The notes under the pieces are model-generated. The model was not told the origin of the DNA. It was given only the letters and a program-made list of their open reading frames with translations, and did no database searches. From assembly GCF_042658365.1 (NCBI RefSeq), contig NZ_JBHSQC010000015.1: DNA of 64,000 nucleotides; one strand, 5' to 3'. Positions 41,816 to 50,802 of the stretch are shown one piece after another. Position 1 is the stretch's first letter. Each line of letters opens with the position of its first letter. Both the position numbers and the translations under genes were made by a program. Origin of the DNA: Carnobacterium_A antarcticum (lineage in GTDB: Bacteria; Bacillota; Bacilli; Lactobacillales; Carnobacteriaceae).

Positions 41816-44272
41816 TTACATTGAAGATGGTTTAAATCGTTTCAACCGCAAAGCATTCAATAAAACCGATATGGAACTAAAACTCATCGCTGCTCCGGCA
41901 AGCATCGGGTTCAATAAAGGACCACCAAACAGGAACAAGATCCCCATTGCGACAGGAATGCCCAGTGTATTGTAAGCAAATGCCCAAAACAGATTTTCTT
42001 TGATATTTTTGATTGTTGCTTTACTCAATTCAATTGCCGTTGGAACATCCATCAAATCGCTTCTCATTAAAACAATATCCGCTGATTCAATGGCAACATC
42101 TGTTCCCGAACCAATAGCAATTCCGATATCAGCTTGTGCTAAAGCCGGTGCATCATTGATCCCGTCTCCTACCATCGCAACTTTTTTGCCCTCTGCTTGC
42201 AATTTCTTCACTTCGTTTGCTTTTTCTTCTGGTAAAACTTCGCTTAATACGCGGTCGATTCCGACTTGTTTGGCAATCGCATCAGCAGTCCGGGTATTGT
42301 CGCCCGTAATCATCGCTACTTCTAATCCCATGCGATGCAACTTCTCAATGGCCATTCTACTGTTTTCTTTGATCGTATCTGCAACGGCGATGATGCCAGC
42401 CAATTGACCGTCAACCGCCACATACATAGGCGTTTTTCCTTGGCCCGCCAATTCATCTGAAACAGTGATCAACGTTCCCAATGAGATAGAGCGTTCCTCC
42501 ATTAATTTTTTATTTCCTAATAAAACAAACTGATCATTTATCGTTCCTTCGATTCCATGTCCTGGAACTGCACTAAAATCATGCGTCTTCAATAAGGTCA
42601 TCTTTTGCTCTTCTGCCGCATTGACAATGGCTTCGCCAAGCGGATGTTCTGATCCTTTTTCAGCTGAAGCAGCTAGCAGCAACAAGTCATCTTTAAGAAA
42701 TCCATTCGTAGTGATGATGTCCGTTACTTTAGGTTTGCCTTCTGTGATCGTTCCCGTTTTATCAAAGACAACTGTTTGAACTTGATGAGTTGCTTCAAGT
42801 GCTACGCCGCTTTTGATCAAGACGCCATGTTCAGCGCCTTTTCCAGTTCCTACCATGATCGCTGTAGGCGTTGCTAGTCCTAGCGCACATGGACAAGCAA
42901 TCACTAAAACCGAAATAATGATCGTTAAAGCAAAGATGCCAGATTGTCCTGCGACAAACCACGTTAAACCGGAAAGCAATGCTAAGCCAATGACGATTGG
43001 AACAAAGTAACCCGAAATCGTGTCAGCTAATTTAGCTATCGGCGCTTTTGAACCTTGTGCATCCTCTACTAATTTGATGATTTGTGCTAAAGCCGTATCT
43101 TTCCCAACTTTAGTCGCTTCGTACTGAATCGTCCCATTAGTATTAATGCTGCCTCCAATGATATTGTCGCCTTTATTTTTTTCGATAGGCATGCTTTCTC
43201 CCGTCAGCATCGCTTCATCAACCGAAGTTGTTCCTTCAGTGACCGTTCCATCCACCGGCATTTTCTCGCCAGGTTTAACAACGATGCTATCGCCGACTTG
43301 GACATCTGCAACCGCCAGTTCAACTTCTTGTCCATTGCGGATAACACGGGCAGTTTTAGGAGCTAGGCCCATTAATTTTTTTATTGCTTCAGAAGTTTTC
43401 CCCATCGAAAGTGCTTCAATGTATTTCCCTAAGGTGATTAGCGTTAAAATAACTGCAGCTGATTCGTAATATAGTTCCATCGCGTAATCAGGATGTCCCA
43501 TAAAAACTCCGACAGTTGCTCCTGCACTATAAATAAATGCTGCACTGGTTCCTAAAGCTACTAATGAATCCATATTCGGGTGGCCTTTAAATAACGCTCT
43601 GAAACCAACTGTAAAGAATTTTTTCCCTAAAAAGATAACTGGCAAGGTCAAAATAAGTTGGGCAATGGCAAATACACCAGGATTCATTGCAGGGTTCAGG
43701 AATTCAGGAAGAGGTGCTCCCAACATATGTCCCATTGAAATGTACAATAACGGAACTGTAAAAAGAGCAGAAACCCAAAATCTCTTCCAAATGCTTTGAA
43801 TGTAGACCGCTTTCTTATCTTGGTGCTCATCTGCTTCATTTGCAGAATCAACTTCTTCGACAGCCTCATAACCTGCATCCGCTACTGCTTGGGTAATGCT
43901 GGAATCTGTAACGGTTGCCGGATCATAATGGATCTGCATCTTTTCAGTTGCTAAGTTTACACTGACCGTTGAAACTCCAGACAATTTCCCAACAGCTTTT
44001 TCAACCGTCTGTGCACACGAAGCACATGTCATTCCTTCAATATTGAATGTTTTTTGTACATCGGGGCTCATGGTTTGATAGCCAGCATCAGCCACTGCCG
44101 CTTGGATATCTTTTTCAGACAGGTTTGCTTGATCATAATCAATGGTCAACTTTTCAGTCGCTAAATTGACATTGGCTTCTTGAACGCCTGGTAATTTTTT
44201 AGCAGCTTTTTCAACCGTTTGTGCACACGAAGCACACGTCATGCCTTCAATCGTAAATGTTTTATGAGTCAT
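41816..44272 (-). CDS. copA: Copper-exporting P1B-type ATPase
   Basis: 818 aa. Two N-terminal HMA domains, each with GMTCASC (about 9-15 and 84-90), then eight membrane helices. TGES (actuator), CPCALGLATP (Cu-binding helix), DKTGTIT (phosphorylation Asp), SEHPLGEAI and GDGINDAPAL are all present. Exports Cu+ from the cytosol. 29 bp downstream of copY, with AAGGAGGAG before ATG. Regulated by CopY through the operators before copY. Confidence 0.97.
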   Translation of the reverse strand: MTHKTFTIEGMTCASCAQTVEKAAKKLPGVQEANVNLATEKLTIDYDQANLSEKDIQAAVADAGYQTMSPDVQKTFNIEGMTCASCAQTVEKAVGKLSGVSTVSVNLATEKMQIHYDPATVTDSSITQAVADAGYEAVEEVDSANEADEHQDKKAVYIQSIWKRFWVSALFTVPLLYISMGHMLGAPLPEFLNPAMNPGVFAIAQLILTLPVIFLGKKFFTVGFRALFKGHPNMDSLVALGTSAAFIYSAGATVGVFMGHPDYAMELYYESAAVILTLITLGKYIEALSMGKTSEAIKKLMGLAPKTARVIRNGQEVELAVADVQVGDSIVVKPGEKMPVDGTVTEGTTSVDEAMLTGESMPIEKNKGDNIIGGSINTNGTIQYEATKVGKDTALAQIIKLVEDAQGSKAPIAKLADTISGYFVPIVIGLALLSGLTWFVAGQSGIFALTIIISVLVIACPCALGLATPTAIMVGTGKGAEHGVLIKSGVALEATHQVQTVVFDKTGTITEGKPKVTDIITTNGFLKDDLLLLAASAEKGSEHPLGEAIVNAAEEQKMTLLKTHDFSAVPGHGIEGTINDQFVLLGNKKLMEERSISLGTLITVSDELAGQGKTPMYVAVDGQLAGIIAVADTIKENSRMAIEKLHRMGLEVAMITGDNTRTADAIAKQVGIDRVLSEVLPEEKANEVKKLQAEGKKVAMVGDGINDAPALAQADIGIAIGSGTDVAIESADIVLMRSDLMDVPTAIELSKATIKNIKENLFWAFAYNTLGIPVAMGILFLFGGPLLNPMLAGAAMSFSSISVLLNALRLKRFKPSSM

Positions 44273-44301
44273 ACTCTCTCCTCCTTATTTTTTTCTTACT
44301 A

Positions 44302-44733
44302 CTAGCAATTGCATTGGCCAGGAGCACAATTACATGCTACTTCATCTACAGCTTCCTTCTTTTTCTGAGCTAAAACTTCTTCTAACAATCTCACGTCTTC
44401 ATGGCTCAAGGTTGCTTCTGCCAATAAATTGGCAAGCGTTGTGCCAACCTTTTTATTGCACATTTGTGAAAACACATCCAGTGTCACGTTTTTAACACTA
44501 TCTTCTTCACTAACAGTAGGTGTGTAAATAAATTTATTCCCCACTGGTTCAGTGGCTAATAATCCTTTTTCAACCAGTCTTCCTATCAATGTTTTGATCG
44601 TAGCTGGTTTCCAATTCATTTTGTCTTTTAATACAGCCACGATTTCTTTGCTCGTAACCGTTTCAGCTGTCCATGCAACCCGCATTACTTCCCATTCAGC
44701 TTCAGTAATCGTTGTTTTTACTTTCGTTGTCAT
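44302..44733 (-). CDS. copY: CopY copper-responsive repressor
   Basis: 143 aa. N-terminal BlaI/MecI-type winged helix (about 6-75) and a C-terminal CNCAPGQCNC metal motif (CxCx4CxC). Zn-loaded CopY binds cop boxes; Cu+ displaces zinc and releases it. First gene of the operon, AGAGGGT before ATG, two cop boxes directly upstream. Confidence 0.96.
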   Translation of the reverse strand: MTTKVKTTITEAEWEVMRVAWTAETVTSKEIVAVLKDKMNWKPATIKTLIGRLVEKGLLATEPVGNKFIYTPTVSEEDSVKNVTLDVFSQMCNKKVGTTLANLLAEATLSHEDVRLLEEVLAQKKKEAVDEVACNCAPGQCNC

Positions 44734-44752
44734 TTAAGACCCTCTTTTCGTT

Positions 44753-44810
44753 TACATCCGTAGTCGTTTAATTCTATACTTAGTTTACATCTGTAATCGT
44801 TAACTGTCAA
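44753..44810 (-). promoter_or_regulatory. cop promoter with two CopY boxes
   Basis: TACATCTGTA (44786-44795) matches TACANNTGTA exactly; TACATCCGTA (44753-44762) has one mismatch. The first overlaps the promoter TTGACA (44805-44810), 17 nt, TAAACT (44782-44787). From 44811 to 45140 I see only AT-rich sequence before the TetR promoter. Confidence 0.93.
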
Positions 44811-45142
44811 CCCTTTTGTTTTTAACTAATAAAAGGTTCTTTTAAATTTTTTTAAGATGGTGAATCTTTTCGAAATAGAGTAAGCTACATCACGAAACTA
44901 ATAATCCCTTGTAATACAAAACAAGTTGGTTTAAATAGAATAATTTTTTAAATTTTTTTCTATTAGAACTCAGACAACTGAAGTATGGACAAAATGGTTG
45001 CGTTCTTAATCATTGGCTAAACAAAAATTTCTCCTAAGTCTCTGAACCAATTTTTTAAAACAAGGCGTATGCCTTGCCAGTTAAGCTTTCATTTAGTTTT
45101 AATTTTTTCAATTTAAAGCTATGTTTTTGGGCAAAGGTTTGC

Positions 45143-45172
45143 TATACTAACAAACAGACCCGTTGGTATGTT
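45143..45172 (+). promoter_or_regulatory. TetR-type operator and -10 of the regulator gene
   Basis: AACAGACCCGTTGGTATGTT (45153-45172) is an inverted repeat (AACANACC, 4 nt, GGTNTGTT). It sits just after a -10 TATACT (45143-45148), which fits autorepression. Confidence 0.6.
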
Positions 45173-45190
45173 AGGAGAAATACATCAAAT

Positions 45191-45754
45191 ATGAATACAA
45201 AATCGCTATTAATTGATACTGCTACGTCCCTTTTTCAGCAAAAAGGCTATAAAAATGTCGGTCTTAACGAGATTTTAAAAGCCTGTAATGTTACAAAAGG
45301 AGCTCTCTATCATCATTTTCCAAATGGAAAAGAAGAATTATTGATTACTTGTTTGCAAGGTTTGAATGAAGCCATCACCACAGATATCGAAGCTATTTTT
45401 AATCGATACCCATCAGCTGAGGACGCTATACTCTCAATGATCGATAAGTTGGTTCACAGCTTTGAACAGAATGGCACTATTATCGGCTATACATTTAGCA
45501 GCATTGTTAGTGAAATGGCCACGATGAGTGAACCGGTCCGCACTGCTTGTAATGCTCTATATGAAAATCTTCAACACCTTTACTGCAAGAAGCTGTTAAC
45601 AAATGGTTATTCAGATGAATCAGCTTCTGCTATGGCACTATTGCTGACAGCTTCAATCGAAGGCGCAATGATGCTTTGTTTAACGCAAAAATCCGCAAAA
45701 CCTTTAAAAACAGTTGCCGCATTATTGCCAAGTATCTTAAAAGTGAACAATTAA
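45191..45754 (+). CDS. TetR-family regulator (LmrA/YxaF-like)
   Basis: 187 aa. The N-terminal TetR HTH (about 5-50, GLNEILKACNVTKGALYHHF) and the LmrA/YxaF-type C-terminal domain. ATG at 45191 is preceded by TTAGGAGA; the longer frame upstream crosses the promoter. Relatives repress an adjacent multidrug exporter or quercetin-type genes. Here the next intact gene is DUF2798, with an apparent transporter remnant between. Confidence 0.88.
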   Translation: MNTKSLLIDTATSLFQQKGYKNVGLNEILKACNVTKGALYHHFPNGKEELLITCLQGLNEAITTDIEAIFNRYPSAEDAILSMIDKLVHSFEQNGTIIGYTFSSIVSEMATMSEPVRTACNALYENLQHLYCKKLLTNGYSDESASAMALLLTASIEGAMMLCLTQKSAKPLKTVAALLPSILKVNN

Positions 45755-45796
45755 ATTAGACAGAGCCCATTTATAGACTTTGTTAATATAAAAATT

Positions 45797-45820
45797 GGGG
45801 CTGCGTAAAAGCAGCCCTTT
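45797..45820 (+). terminator. Terminator after the TetR gene
   Basis: GGGGCTGC, GTAAAA loop, GCAGCCC, TTT. Stable stem, short T run. Confidence 0.7.
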
Positions 45821-45835
45821 ACTATTGCATTTATT

Positions 45836-46002
45836 AAACTGGGTACATCTTCAGTACAACTTGCATTTAATGCAGCTTATGGATATGTCTGACATTTATT
45901 CGCTCCATAGCGTAATTTATTATTGGCATATTATTCATCGCTGTATTTGCTTATCTATTTAGCGTCGGTCTCAAATATGGATTTCGAAAGGAAGAAAAAT
46001 AA
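45836..46002 (+). pseudogene. Possible remnant of a membrane transporter
   Basis: Two out-of-frame pieces with membrane-protein character: KLGTSSVQLAFNAAYGYV then a stop (about 45836-45893), and IIGILFIAVFAYLF...GLKYGFRKEEK with a stop (45919-46002). The second looks like the final helix and basic tail of a carrier. No continuous frame joins them. Position next to an LmrA-type regulator suggests a decayed efflux gene, but the pieces are short. Confidence 0.3.
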
Positions 46003-46004
46003 TT

Positions 46005-46520
46005 ATGCAACAAGAAAACAGATTACCAAAAAACGGTAAAGAGGGCTTTTTATATGGCACAATTATCGTAACTTTATCAGTATTAGTAATGGGCTCCATC
46101 AACATGATCATTGCAGCTGGAGAATTCAACAAAGATGTTGCAATGACCATGTTAGTCGCACTACCTATTATTTGGGTTATCGTTATGATTATTGAGCCAC
46201 TAGCAATCGGCCGCTGGGCAGAATTTATATCTTCTAAATTTATTTCACCAACAGACGGCTTTGCTGCTCGTATTATGTTCCGCACGCTTTTTACAGTATT
46301 GGGAATGTCCTTTACGATGACGATTATTGGAGATATTTTCGGAAATGGTTTATCAGCCGATAGCTTTACTCACTTTATCAACGCTTGGCCTCGTAATTTC
46401 TTGCTCGCTCTATTTTTCGAGAGTGTTATTATTCAGCCATTTGCCCGTTTCGTAATGGTTAAAATGCATGCAGCGCAAGATAAAAAAGCTGCCATTCAAA
46501 CTAATATAGAAAATGCTTAA
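46005..46520 (+). CDS. DUF2798 membrane protein
   Basis: 171 aa with four membrane helices arranged as two similar hairpins (GTIIVTLSVLVMGSINMII and later FRTLFTVLGMSFTMTII), i.e. two DUF2798 repeats. Family function is unknown. AAAGGAAG lies before ATG. It may be regulated with or by the upstream TetR-family gene, although a terminator-like hairpin lies between them. Confidence 0.8.
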   Translation: MQQENRLPKNGKEGFLYGTIIVTLSVLVMGSINMIIAAGEFNKDVAMTMLVALPIIWVIVMIIEPLAIGRWAEFISSKFISPTDGFAARIMFRTLFTVLGMSFTMTIIGDIFGNGLSADSFTHFINAWPRNFLLALFFESVIIQPFARFVMVKMHAAQDKKAAIQTNIENA

Positions 46521-46560
46521 AAAAGTGCTCAGGCTTTTGAAAAGTCTGAGCACTTTTTTT
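46521..46560 (+). terminator. Terminator after the DUF2798 gene
   Basis: AAAAGTGCTCAGGCTTTT pairs with AAAAGTCTGAGCACTTTT with seven T; shared with the convergent DUF3592 gene. Confidence 0.9.
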
Positions 46561-46568
46561 ATCTCTAT

Positions 46569-47078
46569 TCAGGAAAAAAGAGTAATCAAAACAATACCAC
46601 ATAGAGGAATAATTGAAGCAAACATAAATACCAGCCCTATATAACTTGGTGCAAAACGCTCAACAAAAGACTCTTTTGGCTTATCAGGATTGTAATAAAC
46701 GTTCATATAACTTCCTAGTGGAAAGGCTTCTTGCATGGTCATATTGATAGAAGCTGCAGAATTATTTCTAATTCTCAATTTCGTGTCTAGTATATCGCCT
46801 TTTACCTTTGATTTTATAGGTTTAAAAGTAGATGAAGTTGTTATGACTACTGAATAGCGCAAAGCGGTTTTATAATTTTTACCGTTGACTTCATATTCTA
46901 CGACCGGTGCCCGTGATTGGTTATATGAGTAATTAACCACTTCCCCTAGTATATGGTTAATGCTATTTTTCTTAATTCTTCGTTCCTTCAAATACAACCA
47001 AATTCCTAATGTTAAAAAACTTACTGTTAATACTGCCATTAGAGCTAATACTGCTAATAAAACATAATCCCTAGTCAT
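46569..47078 (-). CDS. DUF3592-like membrane protein
   Basis: 169 aa. One N-terminal and one C-terminal membrane helix enclose a soluble beta-rich domain (about 40-135) with VEYEVNGKNYKT and YYNPDKPKESF, the pattern of DUF3592 proteins. Function unknown. The start at 47078 has GGGAG 11 nt upstream; an ATG 3 codons earlier is too close to that site. Single gene. Confidence 0.65.
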   Translation of the reverse strand: MTRDYVLLAVLALMAVLTVSFLTLGIWLYLKERRIKKNSINHILGEVVNYSYNQSRAPVVEYEVNGKNYKTALRYSVVITTSSTFKPIKSKVKGDILDTKLRIRNNSAASINMTMQEAFPLGSYMNVYYNPDKPKESFVERFAPSYIGLVFMFASIIPLCGIVLITLFS

Positions 47079-47268
47079 TTCTACCATAACTCCCGCTTCT
47101 TTAAATTTACATTCTCTAAAACTAATTGTAACAATAAAATTGCTGCGAATAGTTGTAACCAAAAAAAGTTGAACCAAATTAATTTGGTCCAGCTTTTTTC
47201 ATATACGATTTTAGTACGTATAAAAGTATTGTTGTCATTCCACTATAAATCCAAAAAAACAATTCCTG

Positions 47269-47640
47269 TTACTTCATCTTTTTTAGAACAAGTCTTGAAC
47301 TCAAGAACCCGCTTATAAGAGATATACTGATTAATAACAAAGATGGCAGCAATTCATTTATTCCTTCATTATAAAAATAGTTATGAAATAATCGAAAAAG
47401 AATAAAGCCAATCACAAAAGAAACTAAAAATCCTATTACATAATACAAAACAGTATAAGTAAGAGAATTATTATCTATTACTCTTTCATCTTTATTGTTC
47501 ATACTGCCGCCAGTATGAGACATTTTTGCACTATCAAGCTTATTTTTATCCGCATTTTGTCCGACATTTACTCTTGCGTACATCGAACCAGATATATTGT
47601 TTTCTCGATTGTATTTTTGTTGTTTTTCGCGATCACTCAC
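47269..47640 (-). CDS. Small two-helix membrane protein, function unknown
   Basis: 123 aa. A polar N-terminal half (about 1-60, rich in Asn, Lys, Asp) is followed by two membrane helices (about 62-85 and 97-117). No recognised domain. Start GTG with AAGGG 9 nt upstream. Stands alone between the DUF3592-like and the 137-aa genes. Base composition is more AT-rich than the housekeeping genes around it, a weak sign of accessory DNA. Confidence 0.6.
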   Translation of the reverse strand: MSDREKQQKYNRENNISGSMYARVNVGQNADKNKLDSAKMSHTGGSMNNKDERVIDNNSLTYTVLYYVIGFLVSFVIGFILFRLFHNYFYNEGINELLPSLLLISISLISGFLSSRLVLKKMK

Positions 47641-47838
47641 ACCACTCAGCCCTTTCCTTAGTTAGAAAATGAAGACTTTTATATGTACTTCAATTATATA
47701 TTATATTGAACGAAATCTATTCTAAAAAAACGGGTTTTGAATTCAATAAAAAACGAGTGAGAAGATCGCAAAATATCACTTATATAGTTATATACACTCA
47801 GTAACAGCAATCGCTCTTTTTTATCCATATGGAATTTC

Positions 47839-48252
47839 TTATGGCTGATACCAGTTATTCGATTCAAGGAAAGCTATGTTGCCCTTTTGCCATTTCGCAG
47901 CCGCTATCATTTTATTCGCCTTAAACTTCAGCTTTTTATCTCCTTTAACTTTTAATTCTATTTTATATTGGATCAAGCCTTTTTTTGCTTTAGATAGTTC
48001 AATATCCTTCCGGGGAATACGAACATAGGTGTCTGCAAAGTCACCCATCAATGTTAAACCAACCAAAACAATTTCTTCTGGCGAAAAGACCAGTAAAAAG
48101 TGACTCATATCCACAAAAGATGCTAATGCTCCATAAGTAAAAGAAGATAGCAATCCTGGTTCTGTATAACCGTATACAAAATTTTGCGATACCTCAACAT
48201 CTAGTGGTTTCATGTATTCTTTAATATTTTCTACTTTCATTGCTTCATTCAT
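47839..48252 (-). CDS. Hypothetical cytosolic protein, 137 aa
   Basis: Soluble; the second half (RIPRKDIELSKAKKGLIQYKIELKVKGDKKLKFKA-type strands, about 78-112) resembles the PH-like fold of proteins that carry a short beta-sheet domain, but no family can be named. AAGGAG lies 8 nt before ATG, so expression is likely. Single gene. Confidence 0.6.
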   Translation of the reverse strand: MNEAMKVENIKEYMKPLDVEVSQNFVYGYTEPGLLSSFTYGALASFVDMSHFLLVFSPEEIVLVGLTLMGDFADTYVRIPRKDIELSKAKKGLIQYKIELKVKGDKKLKFKANKMIAAAKWQKGNIAFLESNNWYQP

Positions 48253-48612
48253 TTATAGCAACTCCTTTTTTTCAATTTTAGCGAAAACCGACAAAAAAGG
48301 GAAATAATAACCTAAGGTCTAAAGTTATTTCTCTGTTACCAAAGTCGCGAAGTGATGGAAAATTTCATTAAAGTAACGAAGATAAGTATTAAGAATAGCA
48401 AACCTTTCATAAGTAGATCTGCTGTTCTTACATCTTAATGCACTGAACAGTTAAGGATAATAAAGGTTCAACTCCCCTTTGTATTACACATGCGCATATA
48501 AAAGAACAGACATTCCTGAATGAAGATAGTCTATTCAAGTAGTTTATAAGGATTGTATTCCAGAGATAGAATAAGGTAGTATAGGTATATATTATAAATA
48601 GGAGAGATTATT
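48253..48612. other. Gene-free spacer upstream of speG
   Basis: No ORF with a ribosome site. A candidate promoter for speG is TTGTAT (48553-48558), 18 nt, TAGTAT (48577-48582). A similar sequence recurs downstream of speG. Confidence 0.5.
48553..48582 (+). repeat. Promoter-like direct repeat, copy 1 (before speG)
   Basis: TTGTATTC-CA-GAGATAGAATAA followed by GGTAGTATA. It matches copy 2 at 49224-49259 except for two bases and a 5-base spacer difference. Confidence 0.6.
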
Positions 48613-49110
48613 TTGAAACTTAGAGCACTAGAAATTAATGATCTACCTGTTGTACACGAGTTAAATAATGAACATTCTATTATGTCTTACTGGTTTGAAG
48701 AACCTTATGAATCACTTACTGAATTGCAATACCTTTTCGATAAACATCTATTAGATGAGTCTGAAAGAAGATTTATTGTAGAAGATGATAAAAATATTGT
48801 GGGCATAGTTGAATTAGTCGAAATCAATTACATACATCGTAATTGTGAAATTCAAATCATTATCAAACCAGAATTCAGTGGTAAAGGTTATGCTAAATTT
48901 GCTTTTGAAAGGGCAACAAATTATGCTTTTGATGTTTTGAATATGCATAAAATATATTTATACGTTGACACTGATAATGAAAAAGCAGTCTACATTTATG
49001 AATCTCAAGGTTTTAAAAAAGAAGGCTTGTTGAGAGAACAGTTCTATACTAATGGAAAATATAAAAATGCCTACTTAATGGCTTTGTTAAAAAAGGAGTA
49101 CATTTCCTAA
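48613..49110 (+). CDS. speG: Spermidine N1-acetyltransferase
   Basis: 165-aa GNAT enzyme that acetylates spermidine/spermine, lowering polyamine toxicity. SYWFEEPYES (about 25-34), DESERRFIVED and LVEINYIHR closely track enterobacterial SpeG; the CoA-binding region is KPEFSGKGYAKFAF (about 96-109). TTG start with AGGAGAG upstream. Single gene with a terminator. No polyamine synthesis genes are nearby. It is flanked by a promoter-like direct repeat. Confidence 0.92.
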   Translation: MKLRALEINDLPVVHELNNEHSIMSYWFEEPYESLTELQYLFDKHLLDESERRFIVEDDKNIVGIVELVEINYIHRNCEIQIIIKPEFSGKGYAKFAFERATNYAFDVLNMHKIYLYVDTDNEKAVYIYESQGFKKEGLLREQFYTNGKYKNAYLMALLKKEYIS

Positions 49111-49187
49111 AAAAAGAAAGTGGAAAAAAGCGTTCAGACTCGAAACACTGGAGCACGTTTAAGAAAAAATAGTTAATAAATGGAAAA

Positions 49188-49217
49188 GAGGTTGAGACTT
49201 TTATCTCAACCTCTAAA
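49188..49217 (+). terminator. Terminator after speG
   Basis: AGAGGTTGAGA pairs with TCTCAACCTCT. Same hairpin family as 7464-7495. Confidence 0.8.
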
Positions 49218-49223
49218 TTTTAG

Positions 49224-49259
49224 TTGTATTCTGGAGATAGAATAAAAATTGCTAGTATA
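49224..49259 (+). repeat. Promoter-like direct repeat, copy 2 (after speG)
   Basis: TTGTATTC-TG-GAGATAGAATAA, then AAAATTGCTAGTATA. No plus-strand gene follows it. The remaining spacer to 49444 shows nothing else. Confidence 0.6.
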
Positions 49260-49444
49260 AAACCTCTCTGCTTTTTCATAAGGATTCATACCAGTGGCAT
49301 TCAACAAACTATTTTCCGATAATGATTTTGTTCCATAATTTCCATTTGCTTATTGCATCTATAAGATTGGACTGGTTGAGTTTCAGGAATCAATATTGTT
49401 TCGCTTATTTATAGCCCAGCGCTTAAGGTTCCTACAATAAACCT

Positions 49445-50539
49445 TCACCATTCCTTATGCTCAGTAGTTTGGAAATATGATTCATTAAAAGAAATCGTTT
49501 TTTCAGTTAAATCTACCGTTGTATGTATCCCATAAGGCAACGCACAATGCGGGTAAGCATGTCCAAAATTAACGTTATACAATATGGGCATTGTGTCATC
49601 AGAGACAACCTTTTTATAGATTTTTTTGTACTCTTCATAATAAACTTCATCTTGCGGTTTTCCAACTAATATGCCGTTGATAACAGAGAAAATACCGGTT
49701 TGTTTTAAAGTCATTAATTCTTTTTCTAATTCCTCCGGAGAAGGTTTTTCCTCACTGGTTTCTAGAAACAGGATTTTTCCTTCCCATTGTTCTATAGAAG
49801 GAAACAAATGGTACTTCTGACTTATCTCAACTTCATCTGGATAACGTTCTCCAGCCAGCAAATCATAGAAACTTTCTAAACACCCTCCTAACAAAGGTCC
49901 GGAAAAGGAACCTGATCCTTGTAAAACTTCGTACCCTTTTTTTTCAAGGTGCTGGATGCGCTCGGTCCCTACCGCTGTTTGAGAGAAATCAGTGCGTTCT
50001 TCATACCAGAACTTACTTGAAAGAATTTCGTGTAGTTCATGTCCTTCTAAATAAGATTGCAATGTGGTTTTCGTATATGGCAACAAATCATCAGCGAGTT
50101 CCGCTACATCATTGATAAAATTAGGGCCATAAAAAGAGACCATCCCCAACTGGTAGAACATTAAGTGATTGATAGTGGTATCGGAAAATCCTGTAAATAA
50201 CTTGGGATTCGCTTGCACATTCTGAATAAATTCCTTGTCCTCTAATAAGAATGGCAATAAACGATATGTATCATCGCCTCCAATAGCACAGATTATTCCT
50301 TTGATAGCTGGATTTCGAAAAGCTTCTTTTAAATCTTGAGCACGCGATTCAGGATGCTGTTTTAAATAGTCTATCCCTTTTAAAGAATTGCGCATAAAGA
50401 CAGGCTCCAATCCTAATGTCATTAAACGCTTTTTCCCTAACTCAAGTTGATGGGAACAAAAATCTTCTCCCAAGATACCACTTGAAAGACTGACAATAGC
50501 TACTTTATCTCCTTTTTTTAATGCATTCGGTTTCTTCAT
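49445..50539 (-). CDS. S66-family peptidase (LD-carboxypeptidase / MccF-like)
   Basis: 364 aa. Ser-Glu-His triad regions are visible: nucleophile Ser in FTGFSDTT (about 116-123), Glu in LFLETSEE, His in NFGHAYPHC. Family members trim the D-Ala of murein tetrapeptides (LdcA) or cleave microcin C-type acyl-adenylates (MccF); length and the SDTT signature fit the MccF-like branch. Cytosolic, no signal peptide. GGGGAG precedes ATG. Single gene. Confidence 0.86.
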   Translation of the reverse strand: MKKPNALKKGDKVAIVSLSSGILGEDFCSHQLELGKKRLMTLGLEPVFMRNSLKGIDYLKQHPESRAQDLKEAFRNPAIKGIICAIGGDDTYRLLPFLLEDKEFIQNVQANPKLFTGFSDTTINHLMFYQLGMVSFYGPNFINDVAELADDLLPYTKTTLQSYLEGHELHEILSSKFWYEERTDFSQTAVGTERIQHLEKKGYEVLQGSGSFSGPLLGGCLESFYDLLAGERYPDEVEISQKYHLFPSIEQWEGKILFLETSEEKPSPEELEKELMTLKQTGIFSVINGILVGKPQDEVYYEEYKKIYKKVVSDDTMPILYNVNFGHAYPHCALPYGIHTTVDLTEKTISFNESYFQTTEHKEW

Positions 50540-50802
50540 TGTTTTCTCCCCTTTTTTTTAATAGTATACTAATAATCTTCTCTTTTTAATCAAAATATAG
50601 GCTTAAAATACCCGAGAACAGCTAAATTATTTTTAGCTGTTCTTTTCTTATTTGATATGAAAACTGGGCTTCACTCGTTAGCAAAAAAATATATGTTACA
50701 ATAGTGAAGATTTGCTTGCTGTATTTTGTGTAGGAAAATGTCCTTTTTCGTATACATAAAATCAATCAAGTGAGTGGGAATTTGTATAATGGAGGTTTTT
50801 CT

